DNA from: Gammaproteobacteria bacterium | Lineage (GTDB): Bacteria; Pseudomonadota; Gammaproteobacteria; UBA6429; Thiohalophilaceae | Reading direction: 5' to 3' | NCBI GenBank assembly: GCA_024275115.1 | Contig: JAJRZT010000103.1 | Location: 1-43,505 of the forward strand | DNA: 43,505 bases | Shown here: positions 31,553 to 43,380 of the stretch, piece by piece | Layout of the letters: each line of letters begins with the position of its first letter | How positions within the stretch are numbered: the stretch's first letter is position 1 | Translations under genes and position numbers: made by a program | The notes under the pieces: generated by a model | Databases searched by the model: none | What the model saw: the letters and a program-made list of their open reading frames with translations, nothing else | Told to the model about the DNA's origin: nothing

Positions 31553-34170
31553 ATGGTTTTTAGCATTAAGCAGTTATAAAACTGGCTTAATTTAACAACG
31601 TTTATCGCGTAGGGTGTTCCATGGCTTACTCATTTACTGAGAAGAAACGTATTCGTAAGAATTTTGGTCGTTATAGCAGCGCTTTAGAAATTCCATATTT
31701 ACTTGCAACACAAATTGAATCTTACCGTGGTTTTTTACAACGAGGCGTTGAAAAAGACCGGTTGGCCGAGAAAGGTTTGCATGCTGCTTTTAGTTCTGTT
31801 TTCCCTATTGTTAGCTATTCAGGCAATGCTGCTCTTGAATATGTGAGCTACCGCCTGGGTATCCCCACTTTTGACGTAAAAGAATGTCAAATGCGAGGGG
31901 TGACTTACTCTGCGCCGCTACGTGTAAAAGTACGCTTATTAATATACGATAAAGAAGCGAAAACCCAGACAATTAAAGATATCCGTGAACAGGAAGTCTA
32001 TATGGGTGAAATCCCGTTAATGACGGATAACGGTACCTTTGTTATTAATGGTACGGAGCGTGTTATTGTTTCTCAATTACACCGCTCTCCTGGTGTGTTC
32101 TTTGATCATGATAAAGGTAAAACACACTCCTCAGGTAAACTCTTATTTAATGCCCGCGTTATCCCATACCGTGGTTCATGGCTGGATTTTGAGTTTGATC
32201 CCAAAGACAGCGTTTATTGCCGTATCGATCGTCGTCGCAAATTACCGGCCACGATTCTGTTAAAAGCATTAGGTTATAGCAGCGAAGAAATTCTGGAAAT
32301 GTTTTTCGAGACCACCACCTTTAAATTTACTAAAGAGGGTGTTTCAATGGCGCTGATCCCTGAGCGCTTGCGTGGTGAAGTGGCCACTTTTGATTATAAA
32401 ATCAAAAACAAAGTGGTTGTTGAAGAAGGCCGCAAGATAACACCTCGTCATATCCGTGAGTTTGACAAAGCGGGTGCAAAAATATTGAGTGTGCCTGATG
32501 ACTATCTATTAGATAAAGTACTGGCGCGTGACATCATTGATGAAAGCACCGGTGAGCTTTTAGCTGCCGCAAATACAACACTGACTGAAGAAGTCATTGA
32601 GCAGTTAAACGAAGCAAAATTAAAATCGATTGATTGTCTGTACACCAATGATATCGATCAAGGTCCGTTTATTTCAACGACGTTAGCCATTGATATCACA
32701 ACCACACAACTTGAAGCACAAGTTGAAATTTATCGTATGATGCGTCCGGGTGAACCACCTACAAAAGACGCAGCAGAAAACCTGTTTAACAACCTGTTCT
32801 TTACCCCTGAGCGTTATGACTTATCTGCCGTTGGCCGGATGAAGTTTAACCGCCGTATTGGTCGTAAAGAAATCGAAGGCGCAGGCATTTTATCCAAAGA
32901 AGATATTGTTGAAGTGGTTAAAACTTTAATTGATATCCGTAATGGTCGTGGCATCGTTGATGATATCGACCATCTGGGTAATCGACGTATTCGTTCCGTG
33001 GGTGAAATGGCAGAAAACCAGTTTCGAGTGGGGCTGGTTCGAGTTGAACGTGCGGTACGTGAACGTTTAAGCATGGCCGAAGCCGATAACCTGATGCCTC
33101 AGGAAATGATTAATGCCAAGCCGGTATCCGCAGCGGTTAAAGAATTCTTTGGCTCAAGCCAGTTGTCCCAGTTTATGGATCAAAATAATCCATTATCTGA
33201 AGTTACGCATAAACGCCGTATTTCAGCTCTAGGGCCGGGTGGTTTAACTCGTGAACGTGCTGGTTTTGAAGTACGAGACGTGCACCCAACCCACTATGGC
33301 CGTGTTTGCCCGATTGAAACACCTGAAGGGCCAAACATTGGTTTGATTAACTCTTTGTCCGTTTATGCGCGAACCAACTCTTATGGTTTCCTCGAAAGCC
33401 CTTATCGTATTGTTAAAAAAGGCAAGGTAACCGATGAAATTGAATACCTGACAGCGATTGATGAAAGCGAATATACTATCGCCCAGGCCAATGCCGGACT
33501 GGATAATCGTGGGCGTTTGACTGATGAAATGGTCTCCTGCCGTCATTTAAATGAATTTACCATGGCTCCGGCTACAGATATTCAATATATGGATGTCTCA
33601 CCGAAGCAAATCGTATCGGTAGCAGCAGCCTTGATTCCATTCCTGGAGCACGACGATGCTAACCGTGCATTAATGGGTTCAAACATGCAACGTCAGGCCG
33701 TGCCTACACTGATTGCACAAAAACCATTAGTGGGTACTGGCATCGAGCGCAGTGTTGCGGTTGACTCCGGTGTGACCGTTATTGCCAAACGTGGCGGACG
33801 GATCGATTCGGTTGATGCCTCTCGTATTGTGGTTGTAGCCAACGATGATGAAGCGGTAACCGGTGAGTCAGGTGTGGATATTTACAACCTGACCAAATAC
33901 ACCCGTTCTAACCAGAATACCTGTATTAATCAGCGCCCATTAGTGCGTGTAGGTGATATTGTTGCCCGTGGTGACGTAATGGCCGATGGCCCTTCAACGG
34001 ATATGGGCGAGTTAGCGCTTGGCCAGAATATGTTGATCGCCTTTATGCCGTGGAATGGTTATAACTTTGAAGATTCGATTCTTGTCTCTGAACGCGTTGT
34101 TCAGGAAGACCGTTATACAACGATTCATATTGAAGAACTCACCTGTGTTGCACGTGATACCAAACTGGGT

Positions 34171-34173
34171 TAA
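34171..34173 (+). other. in-frame TAA in rpoB (codon 851)
   Basis: Reads [18 protein letters not shown]. Relatives usually have Pro, Thr or Ser at this place, and Gln would need one C-to-T change to give TAA. Confidence 0.9.
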
Positions 34174-34659
34174 GAAGAAATTACTGGTGATATTCCAAAC
34201 GTAGGCGAGTCTGCTTTATCTAAACTTGATGAAGCGGGTATTGTTTATATCGGTGCAGAAGTGAAGTCTGGCGATATTCTTGTTGGTAAGGTTACACCTA
34301 AAGGTGAAACCCAGTTAACACCGGAAGAAAAACTGCTGCGGGCTATTTTCGGCGAAAAAGCATCCGATGTAAAAGACACTTCATTGCGTGTTAAATCGGG
34401 TGTAACCGGTACGGTTCTCGATGTACAAGTGTTTACCCGTGACGGTTTGGAAAAAGATTCACGTGCCAAAGCGATTGAAGAGTCTGAGCTGAGACGTATC
34501 AAGAAAGATTTAGCAGACCAGATGCGCATTATGGAAAACGATCTCTACCAGCGTGTTGAAAGCATGCTAGTGGGCAAAATGGCCGATGGTGGCCCAAACC
34601 AGCTTAAGAGTGGTTCAAAAATCACGGTTGCTTATTTAGAAGAAGTGGTGCGCGATAAA

Positions 34660-34662
34660 TGA
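34660..34662 (+). other. in-frame TGA in rpoB (codon 1014) at a conserved Trp
   Basis: Reads VVRDK-TGA-FEIRL, where E. coli has TDKWLEL. TGG to TGA is a single G-to-A change. Confidence 0.92.
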
Positions 34663-35731
34663 TTTGAAATTCGCTTACGTAATGACGATGCGAATACACA
34701 GCTCGAAGCTGTTGCAGAACAGCTTAAGCAAATGCATATCGACTTCGAAGAAAAATACGAAGAGAAGAAAACAAAATTAACCACTGGTGATGATTTAGCA
34801 CCGGGCGTGTTGAAAATGGTTAAAGTTTACCTTGCGGTAAAACGTCGTATTCAACCGGGTGATAAAATGGCCGGTCGTCACGGTAACAAAGGTGTTATCT
34901 CGATGATTGTGCCTGTTGAAGATATGCCACATACACCCGAAGGTGAGCCAGTGGATATTGTACTCAATCCATTAGGTGTACCGTCGCGTATGAATATCGG
35001 TCAGGTATTGGAAACTCACTTAGGTTGGGCAGCACGTGGCCTCGGTGAAAAAATCAATAAAATGATTGAAGACGAGCATCAAAAAGTGTCTGACATTCGT
35101 AAATTCCTCGATGAAATTTACAATAAAACCGAAGGTGAGAAGGCTGACCTTAAATCATTTACTGATGATGAAATTATGGAGCTTGCTAGCAACCTCTGTG
35201 ACGGTGTGCCGATTGCAACGCCTGTGTTTGACGGCATCAAAGAGTCTGAGCTTAAAGAGTTATTGGTACTAGCCGACTTGCCTGCATCAGGTCAGACCAA
35301 GTTAATTGATGGTCGAACCGGTGTTGAGTTTGAACGTGTTATTACTGTTGGCTATATGTATATGCTGAAGTTAAACCATCTGGTTGACGATAAAATGCAT
35401 GCGCGTTCAACCGGTCCATACAGTCTTGTTACGCAACAACCTCTGGGTGGTAAAGCCCAGTTCGGTGGTCAGCGTTTCGGTGAGATGGAGGTATGGGCAC
35501 TGGAAGCATACGGTGCGGCTTATACCTTGCAGGAAATGTTAACGGTTAAATCAGATGATGTGAATGGTCGAACCAAAATGTATAAAAACATTGTGGATGG
35601 TAATCATCAAATGGAAGCCGGTATGCCGGAATCCTTTAACGTACTGTTAAAAGAAATTCGATCGCTTTGTATTGATATCGAGTTAGAAGAAACCAAATAA
35701 GTTTATACCCAAAGAAATTTATACTAGTAGG

Positions 35732-35760
35732 CCGAGTCTGGTGTTAAATCCAGGGCTCGG
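35732..35760 (+). promoter_or_regulatory. hairpin in the rpoB-rpoC gap
   Basis: CCGAG.CTGG (35732-35741) pairs with CCAG..CTCGG (35750-35760) around TGTTAAAT. No T run follows, so it is not a terminator. It may be a processing or stabilising stem. Confidence 0.45.
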
Positions 35761-35805
35761 AATCTTAAAGATAAGATTGACCTATTATTTAGCAGGAGTG
35801 ACAAC

Positions 35806-38800
35806 GTGAAAGATCTACTTAAGATCCTAAAGCAGCAAGGCCCAAACGATGATTTTGATGCGATTCGAATTGGTTTGGCATCACCTCAAAAAATTCGTTC
35901 ATGGTCGTATGGTGAAGTTAAAAAACCAGAAACCATTAACTACCGTACCTTTAAACCAGAACGTGATGGTTTATTCTGTGCGAAAATTTTTGGCCCTGTA
36001 AAAGATTACGAATGCTTATGCGGTAAATACAAACGCTTAAAGCACCGTGGTGTTATCTGCGAAAAATGTGGTATTGAAGTTACCCTGGCTAAAGTGCGTC
36101 GTGAACGCATGGGTCATATCGAACTTGCTAGCCCTGTTGCACATATCTGGTTCTTAAAATCATTACCTTCACGCATGGGTTTGTTACTTGATCTGACTTT
36201 GCGTGATATTGAACGAGTGCTTTATTTTGAAGCTTTCGTTGTTATTGAGTCGGGTATGACTGACCTTGAACCCGGCTCACTTATGTCAGACGAGCAGTAT
36301 CTCGATGCCATCGAAGAATACGGTGACGAGTTTGATGCCCGTATGGGTGCAGAAGCTATTTTCGAGTTGTTGCGCAAGCTAGAACTGGAAGCGGAAGCCG
36401 TGCAGGTTCGTGAAGACATGGGCAATACCCGTTCAGAAACTAAAATTAAAAAGTATACAAAGCGCTTAAAATTACTTGAAGCGTTTATGGAATCAGGTAA
36501 CAAGCCTGAGTGGATGGTAATGACCGTATTACCGGTTTTACCTCCTGAATTACGTCCATTAGTGCCATTAGAAGGTGGTCGTTTTGCCACCTCTGACTTA
36601 AATGATTTATACCGTCGCGTTATTAACCGTAATAATCGTTTAAAACGTTTATTAGATTTAAATGCACCTGACATTATCGTACGTAACGAAAAACGTATGC
36701 TACAGGAATCAGTCGATGCGTTATTAGATAACGGTCGCCGTGGTCGCGCCATTACCGGTTCAAACAAACGTCCATTAAAATCACTGGCTGACATGATCAA
36801 AGGTAAGCAAGGTCGTTTCCGTCAAAACTTACTGGGTAAACGTGTTGATTACTCAGGTCGTTCAGTTATTGTGGTGGGTCCAACATTAAAATTACATCAA
36901 TGTGGTTTACCTAAAAAAATGGGTCTGGAATTATTCAAACCATTTATCTTTAGTAAATTAGAGCGTCGTGGTTTAGCCACAACAATTAAAGCCGCTAAGA
37001 AAATGGTCGAACGTGAAGGCCCTGAAGTCTGGGATATTCTTGATGAAGTGATTCGTGAACATCCGATTATGCTTAACCGTGCGCCAACACTTCACCGTTT
37101 AGGTATTCAGGCATTTGAGCCGCTGTTAATTGAAGGTAAAGCGATTCAATTACATCCACTGGTTTGTACTGCATTCAACGCAGATTTCGATGGCGATCAA
37201 ATGGCGGTGCACGTGCCTTTATCTATTGAGGCGCAGCTTGAAGCTCGTACCTTAATGATGTCAACAAATAATATTTTATCGCCCGCCAATGGTGAACCGA
37301 TTATTGTACCGTCGCAGGATGTTGTTTTAGGTTTGTATTACCTGTCGCGTGAACGTATTAATGCCAAAGGCGAAGGCATGGTCTTTGTTGATGCGAATGA
37401 AGTTGAACGTGCCTATGCCAGTGACGTGGTGCATTTACAGGCAAAAGTTAAAGTGCGCATTAAACAGGTTATTGTTGATAAAGAAGGTAATCGCACAGAA
37501 GAAACCAGGTTAGAAGAGACAACCGCTGGTCGTGCTATTCTGTGGGACATTGTTCCCGATGGCCTGCCGTTCTCTTTAGTGAATAAAGATTTAACTAAAA
37601 AAGCAGTATCGCAACTCATTAATGCCTGTTACCGAATCAATGGTTTGAAAGACACGGTTATTTTTGCTGATCAATTAATGTATACCGGTTTCCGTTATTC
37701 AACCAAGTCAGGTATTTCGTTTGGTGTGGATGATATGGTTATTCCTGAATCAAAAACCGCTATTTTACAAGCGTCTGAAGATGAAGTGCGCGAAATTGGT
37801 GAGCAATATACCTCTGGTCTGGTGACCGTGGGTGAACGTTATAATAAAGTCGTTGATATCTGGTCGCGTACTAATGACGTTATTGCAAAAGCAATGATGG
37901 ATGGTTTGGGCACTGAAGATGTCGTCAATGCTGAAGGTTAAACGGTTCAGCAAAAATCGTTTAACTCAGTCTTTATGATGGCCGACTCCGGCGCACGGGG
38001 TAGTGCTGCACAGATACGCCAGCTCGCTGGTATGCGTGGCTTAATGGCTAAACCGGATGGTTCAATTATTGAAACGCCGATTACGGCTAACTTCCGTGAA
38101 GGTTTAAATGTATTGCAGTACTTCATCTCAACTCACGGTGCACGTAAAGGTCTGGCTGATACCGCATTAAAAACAGCAAACTCGGGTTATTTAACTCGTC
38201 GTCTTGTGGATGTTTCTCAGGATCTAGTTGTGACCGGCGTGGATTGTGGAACCGAAAATGGTTTAACACTAGCAAGTGTGATTGAAGGCGGCGATGTTGT
38301 TGAAGCTTTAAGTGAACGTGTACTTGGCCGAATTGTTGCCAAAGACGTTATTAATACCAAAGGCGAAACGGTTATTGAACAAGGCACCCTGCTTGATGAA
38401 GCATGGGTCGATAAGCTCGATGGACTGGGTGTGGATCACATGCTGGTTCGTTCTGCGATTACCTGTGAAAACTTACACGGTGTTTGTGCCAGTTGTTATG
38501 GTCGTGATTTAGCGCGTGGTCATAAAGTGAACGAAGGTGAAGCTGTGGGTGTTATTGCAGCACAATCGATCGGTGAACCCGGCACTCAGTTAACCATGCG
38601 TACTTTCCATATTGGTGGTGCGGCATCTCGTGCGGCGGCCATTAGTAATATCGAAATTAAGAGTAAGGGTACCGTCCGATTACATAATATGAAAACCGTG
38701 CAGCATGCCAATGGGCATAATGTTGCGGTATCACGTTCAGGTGAAGTCACCGTTCTTGATGAAATGCAGCGTGAGCGTGAACGTTATAAAGTTCCTTATG

Positions 38801-40050
38801 GTGCGGTCATTACCGTTAATGATGGTGATGTCGTTGAAGGTGGTCAGGTTGTTGCTAACTGGGATCCACATACTCACCCTGTTATTACAGAAGTGGCCGG
38901 TAAAATTGAATTTGTGGATATTGTTGAAGGTTCAACCGTGTCTGCCGATGTGGATGAAGTAACGGGCTTAAGCTCATTAGTTATTATGGATCCAAAGCAA
39001 CGCCCATCTGCATCAAAAGATTTGCGACCAGCGGTACGTTTGCTTGACGCCGATGGTGAAGGTTTAAATATTGCCGGTACCGATATTCCTGCGCATTATT
39101 TTTTACCTGCCGGTGCAATTGTCACCATGAAACACGGTGCGGATGTGGGTGTGGGTGATGCGATTGCTCGTATTCCACAGGAATCATCGAAAACACGGGA
39201 TATTACCGGTGGTCTGCCACGGGTTGCGGATTTATTCGAAGCGCGTAAACCGAAAGAGCCCTCTATTTTGGCGGAAATTACCGGTACGATTAGTTTCGGT
39301 AAAGAAACTAAAGGTAAGCAGCGTTTAATGATTACGCCATCTGAAGGCGATCACTATGAAGTGTTGATACCCAAATGGCGTCATGTCACAGTGTTTGAAG
39401 GTGAGCATGTTGAACAAGGTGAAATGATTGCCGAAGGTGAGCCAAACCCACATGATATTTTGCGTTTATTAGGGGTAGAAGAATTAGCCCGTTATATCGT
39501 AAAAGAAGTACAGGATGTATACCGGTTACAGGGCGTAAAAATTAATGACAAGCATATTGAAGTGATTGTTCGTCAAATGCTACGTAAATGTGAAATTACC
39601 GATGGCGCAGACAGTAAGTTCCTGCGCGGTGAACAAATTGAGCGCTCGCGGGTGCTGGAAGTGAACGAAAAGCTCGTTGCTGACGATAAAGATCCGGCAA
39701 AATATGCTTACATGTTACTGGGTATTACCAAGGCATCGCTGGCAACCGAATCCTTTATTTCAGCTGCGTCGTTCCAGGAAACCACACGGGTTCTAACCGA
39801 AGCGGCAGTGACGGGGAAAGTCGACCACTTACGCGGTTTGAAAGAAAACGTTATCGTGGGTCGTTTGATTCCGGCAGGTACTGGTTTGGCATACCACGAA
39901 GAACGGTATCGCCAGCGCCATCAGGTTGACGAAGCTAAGTTAGCGATTGAAGAAGCCACATCGGTGCTTGAATCTGAAGTGGCCGCGGCAGCAGCCGAAG
40001 CCGATTCTGCAGCGGCTTCTGGGTCGGTATCTGAGCGGCCAACAGAGTAA
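35806..40050 (+). pseudogene. rpoC: RNA polymerase beta' subunit with one in-frame stop codon
   Basis: The frame has 1415 codons (E. coli RpoC is 1407 residues) and one TAA at codon 712 (37939). The part before it carries the Zn ribbon (CLCGKY...CEKCG), [18 protein letters not shown] and the catalytic [10 protein letters not shown]. Homology resumes without gap: [20 protein letters not shown], the bridge-helix region [20 protein letters not shown] and later the trigger-loop [16 protein letters not shown]. Termination at 711 would remove the bridge helix and trigger loop, which are essential. GTG start behind AGGAG. The tail is Ala/Ser-rich and ends SVSERPTE. Confidence 0.9.
37939..37941 (+). 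other. in-frame TAA in rpoC (codon 712)
   Basis: Reads [19 protein letters not shown]. The E. coli counterpart is NRDGQEEKQVSFNS, with Gln at the stop position, so CAA to TAA (C to T) would explain it. Confidence 0.92.
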
Positions 40051-40157
40051 AAAATGGTCTTTTTATTGCCCAGTTGAAGATTGGGCGTGTAAAATGGCCA
40101 AATAATTGGTGGATAGCCCTGAAAGTTAATTTTGTGGGTAATTAAGTGTAAATCTGG

Positions 40158-40187
40158 TTGACAGTACACCACTAGATTCACTACAAT
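40158..40187 (+). promoter_or_regulatory. sigma-70 promoter of the str operon
   Basis: A consensus-like TTGACA (40158-40163) and TACAAT (40182-40187) at 18-nt spacing, about 110 bp behind the rpoC stop and 72 bp before rpsL. The str genes can thus be transcribed independently of rpoBC. Confidence 0.8.
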
Positions 40188-40200
40188 CCGCGCCTCACAT

Positions 40201-40243
40201 ACGACAGGTCGAGAAACTTTTTTCGGCCTGTCGTTTATTTTCT
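40201..40243 (+). terminator. hairpin with T-rich tail between str promoter and rpsL
   Basis: ACGACAGG (40201-40208) pairs with CCTGTCGT (40227-40234), with inner A/T pairs, followed by TTATTTTCT. It lies just behind the expected str transcription start, so it could both end the rpoBC transcript and attenuate the str operon. Confidence 0.65.
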
Positions 40244-40258
40244 GGAGTTTAGAGAAAT

Positions 40259-40633
40259 ATGACCACAATTAATCAGCTAGTTCGCAATCCGCGTAAACGC
40301 AAGGTTGTGAAATCGAATGTACCGGCATTGGCTGCTTGTCCACAACGTCGTGGAGTGTGTACTCGTGTGTATACAACCACACCGAAAAAGCCAAACTCAG
40401 CAATGCGTAAAGTTGCTCGTGTTCGCTTAACCAATGGCTTTGAAGTCAGTAGTTATATCGGTGGTGAAGGCCATAATTTACAGGAACACTCGGTGGTTCT
40501 GATTCGTGGTGGCCGTGTTAAAGATTTACCAGGTGTACGTTATCACGTAGTACGTGGTTCGTTAGATACATCCGGTGTCAGTGATCGCAGAAATGGCCGC
40601 TCGAAATATGGCGCCAAGCGACCTAAGAGTTAA
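40259..40633 (+). CDS. rpsL: 30S ribosomal protein S12
   Basis: A decoding-centre protein. 124 residues with [18 protein letters not shown] and [17 protein letters not shown]. The lysines whose change gives streptomycin resistance (in TPKKPNS and GRVKDLP) are wild type. First gene of the str operon. Confidence 0.98.
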   Translation: MTTINQLVRNPRKRKVVKSNVPALAACPQRRGVCTRVYTTTPKKPNSAMRKVARVRLTNGFEVSSYIGGEGHNLQEHSVVLIRGGRVKDLPGVRYHVVRGSLDTSGVSDRRNGRSKYGAKRPKS

Positions 40634-40654
40634 TAAAGGGTTAGGGATTTATAA

Positions 40655-41125
40655 ATGGCTAGAAGACGCGTCGCGCAAAAACGAGAAGTATTACCGGACC
40701 CAAAATACAAGTCCGAGTTAATTGCCAAGTTCATTAACATGGTGATGATGCACGGTAAAAAATCCGTTGCTGAAAGCATTGTATACGGAGCGCTTGATCA
40801 TGTTGCCGATAAGAAGCATGGCGAAGCACAAGGTATTCTTGAAGTGGCACTGGATAATGTTCGCCCGACAGTGGAAGTAAAATCACGTCGCGTGGGTGGT
40901 GCAACGTATCAGGTACCTGTTGAAGTTCGCGCTAGCCGTCGTAATACACTGGCAATGCGTTGGATTATTGATGCTGCGCGTAAGCGTGGTGAAAAAGGCA
41001 TGGGTGCACGTTTAGCCGGTGAGTTGTTTGATGCAACTGAAAATCGCGGCTCAGCAGTGAAAAAACGTGAAGACACGCACCGTATGGCTGATGCGAATAA
41101 AGCATTCGCACATTATCGTTGGTAA
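40655..41125 (+). CDS. rpsG: 30S ribosomal protein S7
   Basis: Initiates assembly of the 16S 3' domain and, in relatives, represses the str operon. 156 residues with [20 protein letters not shown] and [20 protein letters not shown]. Complete. Confidence 0.98.
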   Translation: MARRRVAQKREVLPDPKYKSELIAKFINMVMMHGKKSVAESIVYGALDHVADKKHGEAQGILEVALDNVRPTVEVKSRRVGGATYQVPVEVRASRRNTLAMRWIIDAARKRGEKGMGARLAGELFDATENRGSAVKKREDTHRMADANKAFAHYRW

Positions 41126-41219
41126 ACAGAAGCTTAGAGAGCAAAAGTTAGAACCTAAAAGTTCAACTCAGGCTCTTACTTTTAATATCAATTAGGTCGT
41201 TAATATAGAGTAAATAGAA

Positions 41220-43334
41220 GTGGCACGTAAGACACCTCTTAATCGTTATCGCAATATCGGCATCATGGCTCATATTGATGCAGGTAAGACAACGACTACC
41301 GAGCGTGTTTTATTTTATACCGGTATTTCACACAAAATTGGTGAAGTACATGACGGTGCCGCGACCATGGACTGGATGGAGCAGGAGCAGGAACGAGGTA
41401 TTACGATTACTTCGGCTGCAACGACTTGCTTCTGGCAGGGCATGGACAAGCAGTTTGAAGAACACCGTATCAATATTATTGATACACCGGGGCACGTTGA
41501 CTTCACGATTGAAGTTGAGCGTTCACTCCGTGTTTTAGATGGTGCCTGTGCGGTTTTTTGTGCCGTCGGTGGTGTCGAACCCCAGTCTGAAACAGTCTGG
41601 CGGCAAGCGAATAAATACCAGGTGCCACGGTTGGCATTTGTGAATAAGATGGACCGTGCTGGCGCAGATTTTTTGCGTGTGATTGAACAGATTAAAGAGC
41701 GCTTAGGCGCAACCGCTGTTCCAATGCAGTTAAACATTGGTGCAGAGGAAGGTTTTCAAGGCGTTATCGATCTGGTACGCATGAAAGCCATTTACTGGAA
41801 TGAAGATGATTTAGGCGTGACTTACGAAGCCAAAGACATTCCGGATGAATTAAAAGCACAGGCCGCTGAATTGCGTGAGCAAATGATTGAATCAGCAGCC
41901 GAAGCGAATGAAGAATTAATGGATAAATACCTTGAAGAAGGCGATTTGTCTAACGAAGAGATTAAAAAAGGCATCCGTTTGCGTACTGTGGCAAACGATA
42001 TTATTCCTTGTTTTTGTGGTTCGGCTTTCAAAAACAAAGGGGTTCAGGCAATGCTTGATGCCGTTGTTGAATATATGCCTTCACCCGAAGAGGTGCCTGC
42101 GATTAAAGGTATCCTGGATAGAGTAGGGGAAGATGGTAATGAAATAGAAGGTGAGCGGACTTCAACTGATGATGCGCCGTTTGCTGCACTCGCGTTTAAA
42201 ATCGCGACCGACCCATTTGTTGGAACCTTAACGTTCTTTCGGGTGTACTCGGGTGTTTTGAAGTCCGGTGATTTTGTTTACAACCCGGTGAAAGGCAAAA
42301 AAGAACGTATTGGCCGACTTTTGCAAATGCATTCAAATAGCCGTGAAGAGATTAAAGAAGTACGAGCAGGCGATATTGCAGCGGCTGTTGGTCTTAAAGA
42401 TGTCACTACAGGTGAAACCTTATGTGACATAAAAGAAATTATTACGCTAGAACGTATGGATTTCCCTGAACCGGTAATAGCGGTTGCGATTGAGCCAAGA
42501 ACACTGGCCGATCAAGAGAAGATGGGGATTGCGTTAGGCAAGTTAGCTCAGGAAGATCCTTCGTTTCGTGTCAGCACGGATGAAGAGTCCGGGCAAACGA
42601 TTATCGCCGGTATGGGCGAGCTTCACCTCGACATTATTGTCGAACGAATGAAGCGAGAATTTAGTGTTGAAGCCAACGTTGGCGCACCACAAGTTTCTTA
42701 CCGCGAAACGATTCGCGGCACTGTTGAGAAGGCAGAAGGGAAATTTGTACGTCAATCGGGTGGTCGTGGGCAATACGGGCATGTTGTGCTGCGGATTGAG
42801 CCACAGGAGCCGGGCAGCGGTTATGAATTTGTTAACGAGATAGTGGGTGGTTCGGTACCAAAAGAGTACATCCCGTCGGTTGATAAAGGCATACAGGAAG
42901 CCATGTTAAATGGCGTGGTTGGCGGATATCAGATGGTTGATATCAAAGTAACATTACATGATGGTTCATTCCACGAGGTTGACTCGAATGAAATGGCCTT
43001 CAAGGTCGCTGGTTCCATGGGCTTTAAAGCCGGTGCTGCTGAATGTGACCCGGTTCTATTAGAACCTGTTATGAAAGTGGAAGTGGTTACACCCGAAGAT
43101 TATATGGGTGATGTTGTTGGAGACTTAAATCGCCGCCGTGGCATTATCGGCGGGATGGAAGACAGTCCATCCGGCAAAGTTGTTCAGGCAGAAGTGCCGC
43201 TAGCTGAAATGTTTGGTTATGCGACAGACTTGCGTTCAGCAACACAAGGCCGTGCGACATATAGCATGGAGTTTGAAAAGTACAGTGAAGCGCCTGGCAG
43301 TATTGCAGAGGCGGTTATTAAGAAAGCGTCTTAA
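41220..43334 (+). CDS. fusA: elongation factor G
   Basis: Catalyses ribosomal translocation and, with RRF, recycling. 704 residues, complete: [20 protein letters not shown] (14-33), [29 protein letters not shown], and the domain IV loop [14 protein letters not shown] start by homology to [15 protein letters not shown]. The ribosome-binding site is weak. It continues the str operon order rpsL-rpsG-fusA-tuf. Confidence 0.98.
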   Translation: MARKTPLNRYRNIGIMAHIDAGKTTTTERVLFYTGISHKIGEVHDGAATMDWMEQEQERGITITSAATTCFWQGMDKQFEEHRINIIDTPGHVDFTIEVERSLRVLDGACAVFCAVGGVEPQSETVWRQANKYQVPRLAFVNKMDRAGADFLRVIEQIKERLGATAVPMQLNIGAEEGFQGVIDLVRMKAIYWNEDDLGVTYEAKDIPDELKAQAAELREQMIESAAEANEELMDKYLEEGDLSNEEIKKGIRLRTVANDIIPCFCGSAFKNKGVQAMLDAVVEYMPSPEEVPAIKGILDRVGEDGNEIEGERTSTDDAPFAALAFKIATDPFVGTLTFFRVYSGVLKSGDFVYNPVKGKKERIGRLLQMHSNSREEIKEVRAGDIAAAVGLKDVTTGETLCDIKEIITLERMDFPEPVIAVAIEPRTLADQEKMGIALGKLAQEDPSFRVSTDEESGQTIIAGMGELHLDIIVERMKREFSVEANVGAPQVSYRETIRGTVEKAEGKFVRQSGGRGQYGHVVLRIEPQEPGSGYEFVNEIVGGSVPKEYIPSVDKGIQEAMLNGVVGGYQMVDIKVTLHDGSFHEVDSNEMAFKVAGSMGFKAGAAECDPVLLEPVMKVEVVTPEDYMGDVVGDLNRRRGIIGGMEDSPSGKVVQAEVPLAEMFGYATDLRSATQGRATYSMEFEKYSEAPGSIAEAVIKKAS

Positions 43335-43380
43335 ATCGATACGATTTTAGACGACATTAATTTTTAAAGAGGGCAAAACG

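Larger units (their letters stand above)
31621..35700 (+). pseudogene. rpoB: RNA polymerase beta subunit with two in-frame stop codons
   Basis: The full frame of 1360 codons is close to normal RpoB length (E. coli 1342 residues) and has no frameshift. It is interrupted by TAA at codon 851 (34171) and TGA at codon 1014 (34660). Before the first stop the protein is normal, with a wild-type rifampicin region ([20 protein letters not shown]). Conserved sequence resumes immediately after each stop: [20 protein letters not shown] after the first, FEIRLRNDD after the second, and the essential [15 protein letters not shown] and C-terminal [25 protein letters not shown] blocks are intact. The segment between the first stop and the next possible start (GTG 34261) is itself conserved, so a split gene with re-initiation does not explain it. 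A product ending at 850 residues could not function. Confidence 0.9.

Noticed and set aside
34261..34662. rpoB as a naturally split gene with separate start codons
   Set aside because: The sequence between the TAA and the GTG at 34261 is conserved RpoB, no ribosome-binding site precedes that GTG, and the next fragment would have to start far inside conserved sequence behind the TGA.
34660..34662. TGA as a selenocysteine codon
   Set aside because: The position is Trp, not Cys, in relatives, and no selenoprotein context or obvious SECIS stem directly follows.
31621..40050. A changed genetic code (TAA as Gln, TGA as Trp)
   Set aside because: TAA ends most genes here at the expected family length, often directly before the next gene, and TGA ends the small pilin, TadD and HDOD genes. 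No suppressor tRNA is seen in the window.
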